A DNA stretch of 64,000 bases from Oscillatoriaceae cyanobacterium M7585_C2015_266 (GTDB taxonomy: Bacteria > Cyanobacteriota > Cyanobacteriia > Cyanobacteriales > Oscillatoriaceae): assembly GCA_015295835.1 (NCBI GenBank), contig DVEG01000006.1, forward strand, positions 1-64,000. Direction: 5' to 3'. Shown here in pieces: positions 18,573 to 29,547 of this stretch (position 1 is its first letter; every line of letters begins with the position of its first letter). Both the position numbers and the translations under genes were made by a program. Below the pieces are notes generated by a model that had not been told where the DNA came from, made no database searches, and saw only the letters and a list, made by a program, of their open reading frames with translations.

Positions 18573-18893
18573 TGTGATTACTCGAGTCTTGCTCTCGAAT
18601 CCTGTTTTTCTCGGTTGTCGGTTTTCCGCTGTCGGTTGTTCAAAGTTATTGAACCTTGACTGCGAATTACTTGCCTATCACTTTCATACTTAAGAAAGCT
18701 GTAAGTGCAAGGATTTTGGGTACTACTGCTTTTTAAAGTAAGGTCTAGTTTGTCTTACACAGTCATACCTAGTCTTGCAACTAGCTCTTAAGTATAAGTG
18801 AACTCGGCGGTGCCCCAGTGTACTGGCTGTGATTGTAGCATAAGAAGGCGCCTTTCTGGGAGGGGGGGTTTTAGTACTCAATTACAAATAAAA
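18573..18893. other. Gap between smc and the PRC-barrel gene
   Basis: About 320 bases on which I find no ORF with family resemblance, no terminator-like hairpin and no RNA gene. It most likely carries the PRC-barrel promoter. A G-run (GGGAGGGGGGG near 18860) is the only compositional oddity. Confidence 0.5.
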
Positions 18894-21800
18894 TCACACG
18901 GACGAACTTTTGGACTGCAATTTAATCCCAATAACTTGGGTATAAGCTCCCCTAGCTTGGGTAACGCCAATAGTTTGCTCAGCAGACTCAATCATAGGTC
19001 TACGCAAGCTGACGACGATAAACTGCGCCTGTTGTGCTTGTTTTTTTATCATTTTAGCTAATCGTTCCACGTTTGCCCCGTCAAGAAACATATCTACTTC
19101 ATCAAAGGCGTAGAAAGGAGAAGGGCGGTAGCGCTGTAAGGCAAAGATAAAGCTTAAAGCGGTGAGGGATTTTTCGCCTCCCGACATAGAAGCAAGGCGC
19201 TGTACGGGCTTGCCTTTAGGGTGGGCAATGAGGTTGAGTCCACTGTTGAAAGGGTCTTCGGGCTCGTCTAACTGCAAGTAACCGTCTCCTTCGGAGAGTT
19301 CGGCGAATATGTTTTGAAAGTTTTGATTGACGGCGTCGAAAGCTTCCTGGAAGGCGCGCAGGCGTAGAGTGGTAAAGTTTTCGATGCGTAGCAGTAGTTC
19401 GGTGCGTTCAGCTTCTAGAGTGGCCAGTTTTTGGCTGAGTTCTTGTAGGCGGGCAGCGGTGTGATCGTATTCTTCTAGGGCGAGCATGTTAACTGGTTCC
19501 ATTGCCTGGAGGCGTTTTTGTAGCGAGCGCACTTCTTTCTGTAGTTGTTCTAGATTTACATCTTCTGGTACCGACGGTAGGGGTTGAGGTAATTCCGCTT
19601 GTTGGGCTTGTAGGATTTCTTGCAGTGCTGCTAGCTGCTGTCGCCGCTCTTGCTGGGTTTCTTGTAGTTTTTGCATCTGCCATTCTAACTGTTGTAGGGC
19701 GAGATGTTGCTCTCTTAATTCTGCTTCGGCGCGATCGCGTATTTGTTTTTCTTCCTGCAATTGTCTTTCTACTTGCTCCAGTGCCGCTTTTGTTTCGGCT
19801 ATTTTTATTTCTAGGGCTGCGTACTCAATTCTGATTGCTTCTAGTTGCTCTTCCTGGGCGTAACGTTGAGTGCGATACTCTTCAATATTGCTGTTGCTTT
19901 CCTGAATTTTTTCTGTCAAAATTTTGCATTTATTTTCTAAGTATTTCAGATTTTGTTCTGCTGCTAATACTTTTTTTTCGCACTCTTGTAATTCTGCTTC
20001 TTTATTTTGCAGATTTGCCTGCAAATAAAGCCACTCGCTGTGAGTTTGGGATTGTTCCAATTCGGCGAGAGCCATCCGTAACTGCTGCATCTGTGCTTCT
20101 TGCCCTGGCAATTCTAATTCTAAAACTTGTAAGTGTGCTTGGGCGTCGGAGAGTTCTTGAGTATTTTTAACCAATTGCGCTCGCAACTGCTCCTGCTGCG
20201 CTACCATATTCTCCAAATCGTTACGCAACTGTTCAGCTTGGCGCTTGGCATCCCGCTGTTGCTGCTTTACCTCAGCAAGCTGCAATGTTCGTGCCTTGAT
20301 AACAGACTGAGCCTGCTCCATTGCCCGGCTACACTCTGCCAATACCTGCTCAATTTCCAAAAGACGAGCGCGCAAATCCGAAATCTGTCGCGCCTGCTCC
20401 CAAGATTCCCCACTTCCCGAGCCAAAGTGCAAACGCAAACCACCACTATTGAAACTCCCCCCAGTCATTGCCCCTGTCGTCTCCAGCAAGTCACCCTCTA
20501 AAGTAACGAGCCGAACTAGCCCCAGATAGCGGCGGGCGTTATTGATTTCGTCGAAAACCGCAGTATTGCTAAAAACAAAAGCAAATACCTCCTTGTAGCG
20601 GGGATCATATTCTATCAGGTTAACGGCATAATCAATAAATCCCTGGGCACGGTGTAACGGTTCCACTGGCGTAAATCGGGGAGCGCGAATTTTATTCAAA
20701 GGTAAAAAAGTCGCCCTACCGCCGCGCTTTTCTTTCAGCAGTTGAATCCCGGCGGCGGCTACGGCATCGTCTTCTACCACTAAATAACCCAGACGCCCGC
20801 CTGCTGCTGTTTCCAGCGCTAGTTGATAACGGGGTTCCACGCGACCGAGCTGTGCCACTAATCCGTAAACGCCGGTTAAACCTGCTTGTAGGATAATTTG
20901 ACTAGCACCTGTGCCGCTGGTTTCTTGTATCACTTGGGCTTGCGCTTCCAATTTGTCAATTTGTCGTAGCACTTCCCTTTGCTCTTTTAAAAGGCGCTTT
21001 TGGGTTTCCTGGAGGGTTTGCAATTCTTTTTCAGCAAGTGCTAGTTCTTGCTCTAAAAACTCTATTTGCTGGAGAAAGGAAGCTTGCAAGTTTTCTATAT
21101 GAGCGTAAGTATCTTTCTTTTCGTTTTTCTGTTTTTCTATTAGTTGCAACCTTTGGTGTTCTTCTTGAATTTTATTTTCCAGTTGCAATACTTTTTCCTG
21201 CAATCTTGCTTGCTGGAAACGCAGGGGAGCGAGGGTGCTTTGTAGGGTTTCGATTTGATGGTGTAAGTTTGTTTGCTGTTGTACCCAGGCTTCGGAGGCA
21301 GAGGCGATCGCTTTTGAGTGTTCCCTTAGGCGCTCTAAGGCTTCCCTGACGGCGTCTCTGCAAACACTTATGGCTTCTATATTTTTGGTTTCCGCAGCCT
21401 GAATTTGAGTAAGCTGCTCAATTTCTTGCTGATATTCCTTGACTTTTTTCTCTGTTTGTGCTATAAGATTATCTGTTTCTTGGCAAGCGTTGGCAATTTC
21501 TTTCTGTCGCTGCTGTAATTGACGGTTTTCAGCTTCTTGCCTGGCAAGGGTGGATTGCAGAGAAAGGAATTCGTCTTCTCCCAAGGCTTTGACGCGGGCA
21601 TTCAGCTGGTTGAGTTTTTCAGTTGCGGATTGGATTTGCGCTCGCAGCCCAGTCAATTTCTCCGAAAGTTCCCTACCAGAGCGCTCTCCCGCTTCAATCT
21701 CTTCCCTCAGCACCCACTCTTGCTGTTTGTGCTGACGCCAGACAAGTATTGCTTCCCACTTTTGTTTATCTAAAAGTTCCGAGCGCAGTTTTTGGTATTT

Positions 21801-22556
21801 TTCCGCTTTGGCGCGATCCTGGGAAAGGCGCTCTAATTGTGCCCTCAGTTCCCCCTCAACAATGCGACTACGTTCTTCCCTCTCTTTTACCTCCTCAAGT
21901 TTTTCTTTAGCAAGAGCAATTTTGCGATCAAATGTCGCCACCCCAGCGAGTTCGTCAATAATCTCTCGTCGCTCTCGCGGGTTCATCGAAATAATGCTAG
22001 TAACGTCTCCTTGTAGTACAACGTTGTAGCCTTCTGGATAAATCCGCAAACGGTTTAGCTGCTCGTGTAATTCAGTGAGCGTGCAAGGAGAGCCGTTGAT
22101 ATAATAAGTCGAGGTATAGGTTCCCTGTTTGGTAACGCGCAATTTGCGTGTGACACTCCATTCGCGGGGATTATCCCCATTTGTTTCATTTTCCAGAATT
22201 AGGCTTTCTTCTGACTTTTCTTCGCGCTCGCAATCGTTTTCTAATTCTGCTAATTCTGCCCTTGCCGCCTGCATAGGCATAGGCTCGTCGCCCAAATCAA
22301 ATATTACAGTTACGCTAGCTTCAACGGTGCCGCGTTTTTGACTTACTTGGGTATGATTTACTAAATCTGGTAAACGTTCCGCCCGCATCCCCTTCGAGGA
22401 AGATATACCTAAACAAAATAGTAGGGCGTCGAGAATATTAGACTTGCCCGAACCATTTGGTCCAGAAATTACGGTAAATCCAGGCAGTAAGGGGATTTTC
22501 GTAGTGCCGCCAAAGGATTTAAAGTTTGTGAGTTCTATGCGCTTGATGTGAACCAT
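18894..22556 (-). CDS. smc: Chromosome segregation ATPase SMC
   Basis: 1220-residue condensin subunit that extrudes and organises chromosome loops. N-terminal ATPase half begins HIKRIELTNFKSFGG with Walker A GPNGSGKSN; long coiled coil (about 170-500); hinge (about 530-660) with GVYGLVAQL and GGRLGYLVVED; second coiled coil (about 690-1040); C-terminal half with signature LSGGEKSLTALSF and Walker B SPFYAFDEVD. All catalytic motifs are intact. The scpA/scpB partners are not in the window. por lies upstream on the same strand, 484 bases away with a palindrome between. Confidence 0.98.
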   Translation of the reverse strand: MVHIKRIELTNFKSFGGTTKIPLLPGFTVISGPNGSGKSNILDALLFCLGISSSKGMRAERLPDLVNHTQVSQKRGTVEASVTVIFDLGDEPMPMQAARAELAELENDCEREEKSEESLILENETNGDNPREWSVTRKLRVTKQGTYTSTYYINGSPCTLTELHEQLNRLRIYPEGYNVVLQGDVTSIISMNPRERREIIDELAGVATFDRKIALAKEKLEEVKEREERSRIVEGELRAQLERLSQDRAKAEKYQKLRSELLDKQKWEAILVWRQHKQQEWVLREEIEAGERSGRELSEKLTGLRAQIQSATEKLNQLNARVKALGEDEFLSLQSTLARQEAENRQLQQRQKEIANACQETDNLIAQTEKKVKEYQQEIEQLTQIQAAETKNIEAISVCRDAVREALERLREHSKAIASASEAWVQQQTNLHHQIETLQSTLAPLRFQQARLQEKVLQLENKIQEEHQRLQLIEKQKNEKKDTYAHIENLQASFLQQIEFLEQELALAEKELQTLQETQKRLLKEQREVLRQIDKLEAQAQVIQETSGTGASQIILQAGLTGVYGLVAQLGRVEPRYQLALETAAGGRLGYLVVEDDAVAAAGIQLLKEKRGGRATFLPLNKIRAPRFTPVEPLHRAQGFIDYAVNLIEYDPRYKEVFAFVFSNTAVFDEINNARRYLGLVRLVTLEGDLLETTGAMTGGSFNSGGLRLHFGSGSGESWEQARQISDLRARLLEIEQVLAECSRAMEQAQSVIKARTLQLAEVKQQQRDAKRQAEQLRNDLENMVAQQEQLRAQLVKNTQELSDAQAHLQVLELELPGQEAQMQQLRMALAELEQSQTHSEWLYLQANLQNKEAELQECEKKVLAAEQNLKYLENKCKILTEKIQESNSNIEEYRTQRYAQEEQLEAIRIEYAALEIKIAETKAALEQVERQLQEEKQIRDRAEAELREQHLALQQLEWQMQKLQETQQERRQQLAALQEILQAQQAELPQPLPSVPEDVNLEQLQKEVRSLQKRLQAMEPVNMLALEEYDHTAARLQELSQKLATLEAERTELLLRIENFTTLRLRAFQEAFDAVNQNFQNIFAELSEGDGYLQLDEPEDPFNSGLNLIAHPKGKPVQRLASMSGGEKSLTALSFIFALQRYRPSPFYAFDEVDMFLDGANVERLAKMIKKQAQQAQFIVVSLRRPMIESAEQTIGVTQARGAYTQVIGIKLQSKSSSV

Positions 22557-23039
22557 TGGGGCTGGTTTGGCAAGGAAAGGCAGGGTAAATCGAGCTTATT
22601 TTAGTGTACGAGGCTGCAGCACTTCACGGGCAATCTAAACTGCCAGGGCACCTATCAAGCCTCTACGCTGGTAAAACCTATCTTGACAGATTTCCGGCGA
22701 TTCGGCTCAGGATCCGTCTGAGAAGACTAAATTTTTGATCACTAGGCTCTTAGGTAGACATGAAAGCAAAACCCTACCTATTAAAGAGAAATAAGTAGTT
22801 GAACATAAATAATAGCAAGAAACCCGGTATTTTTCAAAAAACCGGGTTTCTGATTCCTACGGTTAATTTATGTCTGCTTATTTACCCGTCAGATAGTAAA
22901 GGAGAATACTACAATTGAAAGGGTTAGCAGAAAACAATAAATATTTAGAACTAACCAAAAAATGAGTGGTGCCAATGCGTAGCCCCTACATCTAAATTTA
23001 CAAAATCAGGGGATGCTGCCTACTGCCACTAACAACTAT
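22557..23039. other. Gap between por and smc
   Basis: About 480 bases without a supportable ORF. It contains the palindrome listed at 22818-22851, which could end the por transcript, and presumably the smc promoter close to 22560-22700. Nothing else recognised. Confidence 0.5.
22818..22851. terminator. Palindrome of the AAACCCGG family downstream of por
   Basis: Arms AGAAACCCGGT (22818-22828) and ACCGGGTTTCT (22841-22851) are perfect inverted repeats; inside them TTTTT and AAAAA pair further. Downstream of por on its strand, it could act as a terminator, but it also matches the palindromes at 17550, 29170 and 36604 and so may be a dispersed repeat used as one. Confidence 0.65.
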
Positions 23040-24474
<1,435 letters not shown>

Positions 24475-24714
24475 ATGATCCCAAACCATCAGGGGTTTAA
24501 GGCCAAACCGCAGCAAATCGGATATAGAGATTGGACGATTTTGGCCATTCCCACAGAGGCAGGGTTTAGCCCTCTGTGTATTGCGTCGCTTGCGGACTTT
24601 TGGAGCGATGAAAAAAGCTATTCTACCCCCGAACAGGCGATCGCAGCCGGTCAGCATTTCATCGATACCATCCTCGACAAGCAAGAACACTATCACCCAT
24701 CAACAGTAAAATAA
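24475..24714 (+). CDS. Small uncharacterised protein
   Basis: 79 residues, hydrophilic, with a compact alpha/beta-looking sequence: YRDWTILAIPTEAGFSPLCIASLADFWSDEKSYSTPEQAIAAGQHFIDTI. The reading frame is GAGGACATAAAA-ATG, with GAGG as a plausible ribosome-binding site, and codon use looks coding. I do not recognise a named family. It stands alone between por (divergent) and the RTX gene (same strand, 136 bases on). Confidence 0.65.
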   Translation: MIPNHQGFKAKPQQIGYRDWTILAIPTEAGFSPLCIASLADFWSDEKSYSTPEQAIAAGQHFIDTILDKQEHYHPSTVK

Positions 24715-24850
24715 ACAAGGATATTAAAATTGAATTTCCTTTGTAATAAATCGTCATAGTCAAGCAGAAAAAACTTTTCAGAAACCCAGTTTTTTTCGCC
24801 AACGTCAATATTTTAGTCGAATTTTTACCCCCTCAAGAAAGGAATTAAAA

Positions 24851-27031
24851 ATGGCTAACCTCGAAATAGTCAATCAGGTCGTCAATCTAATTAATGCAGA
24901 ACGCGCTCGTGTTGGCTTGCCACCGCTGACAATAGATAGCCAACTCAATAGTGCCGCTTTAGTACACAGCACTGACATGGCTTTAAATGACTTTTTCGCT
25001 CATGAAGGCTCAAATGGCTCCAATGCCGCTACTCGAATTAGAAATGCAGGGTACAACTTCACAACCTATGCTCAGAGCATTGAAGCTGGCGAGACAACAC
25101 CAGCAGCCCTGGTAGCAGCTTTACTCAACAGCGCCCAAAGAGCAAACCTGCTCAGAAATGACGTCAATAATATCGGCGTTGGGTTTTTCTTCCTACAAAA
25201 TGATACAGGTAGATTCAATCAAAGATATTACTGGACAATACTAGTTGCAAGTCGCGTTTCTCCAGCCACCGAACCGATTGTAGGGGTGCCAAGTGAACCA
25301 AATTCTCTCGAAGGAGTGGAAGGAGACAATACACTTATCGGCGGCATTGCTGATGACAGCTTAACAGGCAATAAAGGGAATGACTTAATTATTGGCTTAT
25401 CAGGAAATGACTTTCTCGACGGATTAGAGGGAAACGACACTATATTCGGCAACCAGGGTGAAGATAGTATCCAGGGCAATTCCGGCAATGACTTACTATT
25501 TGGCGGGCAGGGCAACGATTTGTTAGATGGCGAGCGGGGTAATGATAGTCTGTTTGGCGACTTCGGGGATGATTCTGTTCTCGGCGGGCTTGACAATGAT
25601 TTTCTCGTAGGTGGAGAAGGAAATAATTATCTAGAGGGCGCGCGCGGAGAAGATATCCTCCTCAGCGGTAGCGGTAACGATACTCTGTTAGCAGGAACAG
25701 AAAACGATTACCTCGACAGCGGCGCAGGCAACGATTCTCTAGATGGTAGCGACGGCAACGATACTATGTTTAGCGGCGCCGGTAACGATACCCTTTTCGC
25801 AGGGGCGGGTAACGACTTCCTTGAATCCTCCGACGGCAACGACTTATTCGACAGCGGTGAAGGGAATGATACGCTACTAAGCGGTGCCGCCAACGATACC
25901 CTGTTTTCGGGTTCGGGAGATGACTACCTATTGGCTGACGAGGGCAACGACTTTCTAGAAACTGCCGAGGGCAAAGATACCTTGCTAAGCGGTAGCGGAG
26001 ATGACACCCTGTTTGCCGGCTCTGATAATGACTATGTAGATGCTGGCGATGGTAACGATTTGCTTGACGGTTCGCGAGGTAATGACACGCTTATTGGCGG
26101 GGCGGGAAATGATAATCTCGCGGCTGGTATAGGCAATGACATACTGTATGGGGGCGACGGCATTGATTATCTGGATGCTAGCGAAGGCGAAGATACTCTA
26201 TATGGAAATCAGGGAGAAGATATTTTACTTGGCGGCGCTGGCAATGACTTAGTTTATGGCGGTAAAGGTGCCGATTATATGGTGGAAAGCGGCGTTGGTA
26301 ATGATTCTGTCTACGGAAATATTGGTCAAGATACTATCCAGGCAGGTGTTGGCAATGACTTGGTTTTCGGCGGGCAAGATGGCGATATTATTTTGGGGGA
26401 ACAGGGAAATGATAGTTTGTTTGGGGATTTGGGTTTAGATACGATTGTCGGAGGCTCAAATTCTGACTACATACAGGGGGGCGATGGTAATGATTTGATT
26501 TATGGAGATGTCAGTAGTGATTCTCTTTTGGCAAGTCTGAGCAATGACAGTGTTGGCGGTGCCCCCGGTAATGATAGTTTGTTCGGGAATTTGGGAAATG
26601 ATACTTTGGTGGGCAGTAACCTTGATAACGTGTTTTTCGGAGGGCAAGGTAATGATGTTATTTTTGCTGGCACTGGTAATGATAGTATATTTGGGGATCT
26701 GGGGGCGGATACGATTTTCGGCAGCGACGGTAGTGATACAATCGGCTTGCGAGTAGGTGGGGCTGATTTGATATTTGATTTTGTTAGGGGGGTGGATTTT
26801 TTCTACCTGAATGAGGGTTTGACGTTTGAAAATCTCATTTTCCGCGACGGTTCTCAGCCTAATACTTCGGAAATTTATGTGCAAGAGTCTTTGTCAGGTG
26901 CGGCAGGGGAGCTACCAAGTGTGACGACTACTCTATTAGCTGTGGTGGTAGGGGTTCAGGCTTTTAATTTTTCTAGCGCTGATTTTGTTGGAGCTGGGGC
27001 GGAGACGACGTCGCCTGATACGCAGCCTTAG
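24851..27031 (+). CDS. Secreted CAP-domain protein with a long RTX calcium-binding array
   Basis: 726 residues. An N-terminal CAP/SCP (PR-1-like) domain, about residues 1-140, with LINAERARVGLPPL, HSTDMALNDFFAHEG and AATRIRNAGYNF; then about 50 RTX-type nonapeptides (about 150-650) of the form GNDxLxGGxGND, which fold into a Ca2+-loaded beta-roll; then a C-terminal stretch of about 80 residues likely carrying the type I secretion signal. No Sec signal is present, consistent with T1SS export, but no T1SS genes are nearby. Many repeats are degenerate, e.g. SGAGNDTLFAGAGND. The target of the CAP domain is unknown. SD AAAGGA precedes the ATG. Confidence 0.9.
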   Translation: MANLEIVNQVVNLINAERARVGLPPLTIDSQLNSAALVHSTDMALNDFFAHEGSNGSNAATRIRNAGYNFTTYAQSIEAGETTPAALVAALLNSAQRANLLRNDVNNIGVGFFFLQNDTGRFNQRYYWTILVASRVSPATEPIVGVPSEPNSLEGVEGDNTLIGGIADDSLTGNKGNDLIIGLSGNDFLDGLEGNDTIFGNQGEDSIQGNSGNDLLFGGQGNDLLDGERGNDSLFGDFGDDSVLGGLDNDFLVGGEGNNYLEGARGEDILLSGSGNDTLLAGTENDYLDSGAGNDSLDGSDGNDTMFSGAGNDTLFAGAGNDFLESSDGNDLFDSGEGNDTLLSGAANDTLFSGSGDDYLLADEGNDFLETAEGKDTLLSGSGDDTLFAGSDNDYVDAGDGNDLLDGSRGNDTLIGGAGNDNLAAGIGNDILYGGDGIDYLDASEGEDTLYGNQGEDILLGGAGNDLVYGGKGADYMVESGVGNDSVYGNIGQDTIQAGVGNDLVFGGQDGDIILGEQGNDSLFGDLGLDTIVGGSNSDYIQGGDGNDLIYGDVSSDSLLASLSNDSVGGAPGNDSLFGNLGNDTLVGSNLDNVFFGGQGNDVIFAGTGNDSIFGDLGADTIFGSDGSDTIGLRVGGADLIFDFVRGVDFFYLNEGLTFENLIFRDGSQPNTSEIYVQESLSGAAGELPSVTTTLLAVVVGVQAFNFSSADFVGAGAETTSPDTQP

Positions 27032-27037
27032 GTTAAT

Positions 27038-27077
27038 GGGTAATTGGTAGTGGGATTACCGATTACCCGTTTTTTTT
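27038..27077 (+). terminator. Strong intrinsic terminator after the RTX gene
   Basis: GGGTAATTGGTA (27038-27049) pairs with TACCGATTACCC (27057-27068) through twelve pairs with one G-U, closed by a seven-base loop, and is followed by G then T8. It starts seven bases after the RTX stop codon. Confidence 0.9.
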
Positions 27078-27124
27078 GCGATGCGTTAACTAGCGACTGG
27101 CGGGAAAAGAAAGGAGAAAATTGG

Positions 27125-27262
27125 CTAGCGATTGCGTTTTTCCTTTTGTTGCTGTCGGCGCTCGCGCCATTCCACCGCTGTCAAGTAGATAATTCCGCCA
27201 CTGACTGCAATCAGCAGCCCCAAAGCTACTAACGCTAAAATACTCAAAACTGTATTTTCCAC
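27125..27262 (-). CDS. 45-residue single-pass membrane microprotein
   Basis: From the GTG at 27262, preceded by an excellent AGGAGGGG ribosome-binding site, the protein is 45 residues: one membrane helix (about 4-31, LSILALVALGLLIAVSGGIIYLTAV) and a basic tail EWRERRQQQKEKRNR, implying a cytoplasmic C-terminus. Upstream in-frame codons to 27337 look non-coding. Size and layout resemble the small single-helix subunits of thylakoid complexes such as NDH-1 or photosystem components, but I cannot assign one. It lies ten bases... downstream of the transglutaminase gene's stop side, on the same strand, with about 85 bases between. Confidence 0.65.
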   Translation of the reverse strand: MENTVLSILALVALGLLIAVSGGIIYLTAVEWRERRQQQKEKRNR

Positions 27263-27346
27263 AACCCCTCCTGTTTCTGAAAATATTTCAGAACGCGTTT
27301 GCTCAACTCCTTCTGATTTCAAACTTAACTGTCTCAAATCATACCG

Positions 27347-29026
27347 TTATTCACGGCTTTCAATCGGCGGCAGTTCTTCCAGAATCCTGAAACGGACGTG
27401 ATTGATTGCTAAGTTGCCTAAGGAGATTTGGGATTTGTGAACTCCTTCTCCGTTCAGTCTCAGGCTTTCAAAACGAATTCCTTTGCCCAGTTCAATGTGA
27501 TACCAAGCTAAGCCCATGAAAAATCTTAGAGGGTGTCTGCCGTCTTCGCGATCGTCAGGATTTGACTCCATCGGCACCCAGCCAAAACCGGGTACGTAGA
27601 ATTCCAGCCAAACGTGATTATAATCGGGTTGTTGGGGAACGAAAAGGCGCTCAGCATAGGGGGGACATTTGTAGCGTCCAACTGTACGGCAGGCAATTCC
27701 ATTCAGGCGCAATAGGGCGAGTAAGACGCCGACATATTCTCCGCAGGAACCGACGCCACGCTCTAGAACTACGTCGGGGGGATCTATGTAGGATTTGATA
27801 CCGTAGGAAAGGCGATCGTAGACGTAATCGCGAATACTTAGTACTTGTCGTAATAGGTTTGTTTCTCTTGCGATCGCAGCGCGAGCGGCTCGGCGCACTA
27901 TATCTGAATCCATTGCCAAATTGTCATTATCTACTAAGTAGCGCTCGCGAAATTCTGGCGGCAAATCTGGCAGGTTTTCTACGTCGCGGGGAGTCAGTTG
28001 GTATTTAATCCCATACACTTCTACCAGCGCCCGCCAACCGAATAACCGCGTTTCATTTGGTTTGAGGGTGTCAAATTTGAATACTGCTATGCGCTGCCCA
28101 TCTTCAATTTCTTCTGTAAAATTCATGCCAATTGCTTCGACATGTTTTAGTTTTTGCCGGTGAGTTTCGGCTGGCAGGGCTATGCGCCATTCCAGATTCT
28201 CTAAATAAATTTCTTCTAGGGGAGCGATTTCTTCTACATAAGACATTTCGATTAGATACCCGTTGGAAAGGGCGTAACGCTCTGCCTCGTTGTAGTAAAT
28301 ATGTAGTGGGTGAATGAAAGTGCGCTCGCGAAAAGCAAGTTGATGCGGCTGAGGCGAATTCGGATCGTCTCTTATATACGGTTCCTCACTTGCATAACTT
28401 ACATATAGTATTTCCCGCCCGGTTCCCGGTTCTGGATAAAATGCCAAACCCGTCGGTGCTTCAAAAGGCGTAATCACGCTATATTGTATTTCCCCTGTGC
28501 CCCTTTCTAAACAATAAACTGTTTGCTCTTCCGCATCGGATATCCACAGTTCTTCATTGCGTACTGTAATATTTTCTACCCCTATTCCTGGTGCGTAAAA
28601 ACGAGTAATCTGCTCGCCAGTCCGGCGATTTAAAATTAAAATATATCCCGCTTTCTGACTAGTAACATACACCGTTGATTTCCAAACTGCTACCCCATTT
28701 GCAGGATATTGCAAAGTAACAAAAAGCTGGGGTTTTAAATCAGCAATTTTACAAAAGTAGACATTGGCCTCGCGGGTAAACCAAATAGTATCCTCCCAAA
28801 AAGCTAAACCCGTAGCCCCTATAAAATCTGCTGCTTGATATGGATTTAAAATTGTGGTATTGTCATTGTTGACATCTATACGCAGTAGATGCCCACGCAC
28901 TGAATCAAGGGCAATCAAAGCATCCCCTGTAAAAGCGATGCCGTGCAGTGCATAGACGCCATAAGGTCTGACAGTACGCATCCACGGATTTTCTCTAACT
29001 GGGTTAACTTGCTGAAAGGAAATCAT
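27347..29026 (-). CDS. Beta-propeller/transglutaminase-like protein
   Basis: 559 residues, two parts. Residues about 1-230 form an NHL/SMP-30-like propeller with repeated GIAF/GLAFW/GVAVW motifs. Residues about 390-500 form a transglutaminase-like core with the Cys nucleophile in RGVGSCGEYVGVLLALLRLNGI, His in DYNHVWLEFYVPGFGWVPM and Asp in ESNPDDRED, a complete Cys-His-Asp triad. No signal peptide or membrane helix, so probably cytoplasmic. Bacterial members may be proteases or cross-linking enzymes; which one applies is not clear. Stop at 27347, with the microprotein gene next on the same strand. Confidence 0.85.
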   Translation of the reverse strand: MISFQQVNPVRENPWMRTVRPYGVYALHGIAFTGDALIALDSVRGHLLRIDVNNDNTTILNPYQAADFIGATGLAFWEDTIWFTREANVYFCKIADLKPQLFVTLQYPANGVAVWKSTVYVTSQKAGYILILNRRTGEQITRFYAPGIGVENITVRNEELWISDAEEQTVYCLERGTGEIQYSVITPFEAPTGLAFYPEPGTGREILYVSYASEEPYIRDDPNSPQPHQLAFRERTFIHPLHIYYNEAERYALSNGYLIEMSYVEEIAPLEEIYLENLEWRIALPAETHRQKLKHVEAIGMNFTEEIEDGQRIAVFKFDTLKPNETRLFGWRALVEVYGIKYQLTPRDVENLPDLPPEFRERYLVDNDNLAMDSDIVRRAARAAIARETNLLRQVLSIRDYVYDRLSYGIKSYIDPPDVVLERGVGSCGEYVGVLLALLRLNGIACRTVGRYKCPPYAERLFVPQQPDYNHVWLEFYVPGFGWVPMESNPDDREDGRHPLRFFMGLAWYHIELGKGIRFESLRLNGEGVHKSQISLGNLAINHVRFRILEELPPIESRE

Positions 29027-29547
29027 ATAATAAACCTAAGGTAAATATGAGCTCAACGGTTTGCACCAAAAAAGTTGCTATTTAATAAAATTAACAGAGG
29101 AAATAGTAAATAGGAAAGCACTCTGGGACCACCACAACCATGGCAGTATGTGACGGAATACCAACTCTCAACCAGGTTTTTTAAAAAAACTTGGTTTTTG
29201 ACAAAGGGTGCATCTCTGGCAAGGGAGACTACTTCTGACTCATCCGCGCTATTATAACTTTCAAACGTATCTATAAGTCTGCCAAAAAAGCGTTAACAAT
29301 AAAATCCTAGGCATGGTATAGGGCAGTAGTCGGTATTTATACGCACTTGTGGGAAGGTTTTAATGCGGAATTTAATCTTAGAATCTTCCTAGCAGCCTGC
29401 TTAGATGAGATGAGGCGGACAAAGGGGCAAAATATTCTTATATAGGAAAGCGGTACATCTCGCCCCGCTTTCCCCTTGCCACTGCCCCCTGTGTTTTCTT
29501 GTAGAAGGGGTATTTGAAGGGCGAGAATATCCAACGGATGTAAAAAT
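29027..29547. other. Divergent intergenic region
   Basis: About 520 bases between the divergent transglutaminase-like and DUF928 genes. It contains the palindrome at 29170-29196, which cannot end either neighbouring gene because both start away from it. A short minus-strand ORF at 29337-29534 has no family resemblance and was not called. Confidence 0.5.
29170..29196. repeat. AACCAGG/CTTGGTT palindrome
   Basis: AACCAGGTTTTTT (29170-29182) pairs with AAAAAACTTGGTT (29184-29196) with one G-U. It is the same architecture as the palindromes at 17550, 22818 and 36604 with the core CGG replaced by AGG, and sits in a divergent intergenic region where a terminator is not needed. This supports a dispersed repeat, or the 3' end of an unannotated small transcript. 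Confidence 0.6.

Noticed and set aside
29337-29534. 65-codon ORF on the minus strand
   Set aside because: Low-quality composition, no ribosome-binding site and no recognisable domain; probably chance.
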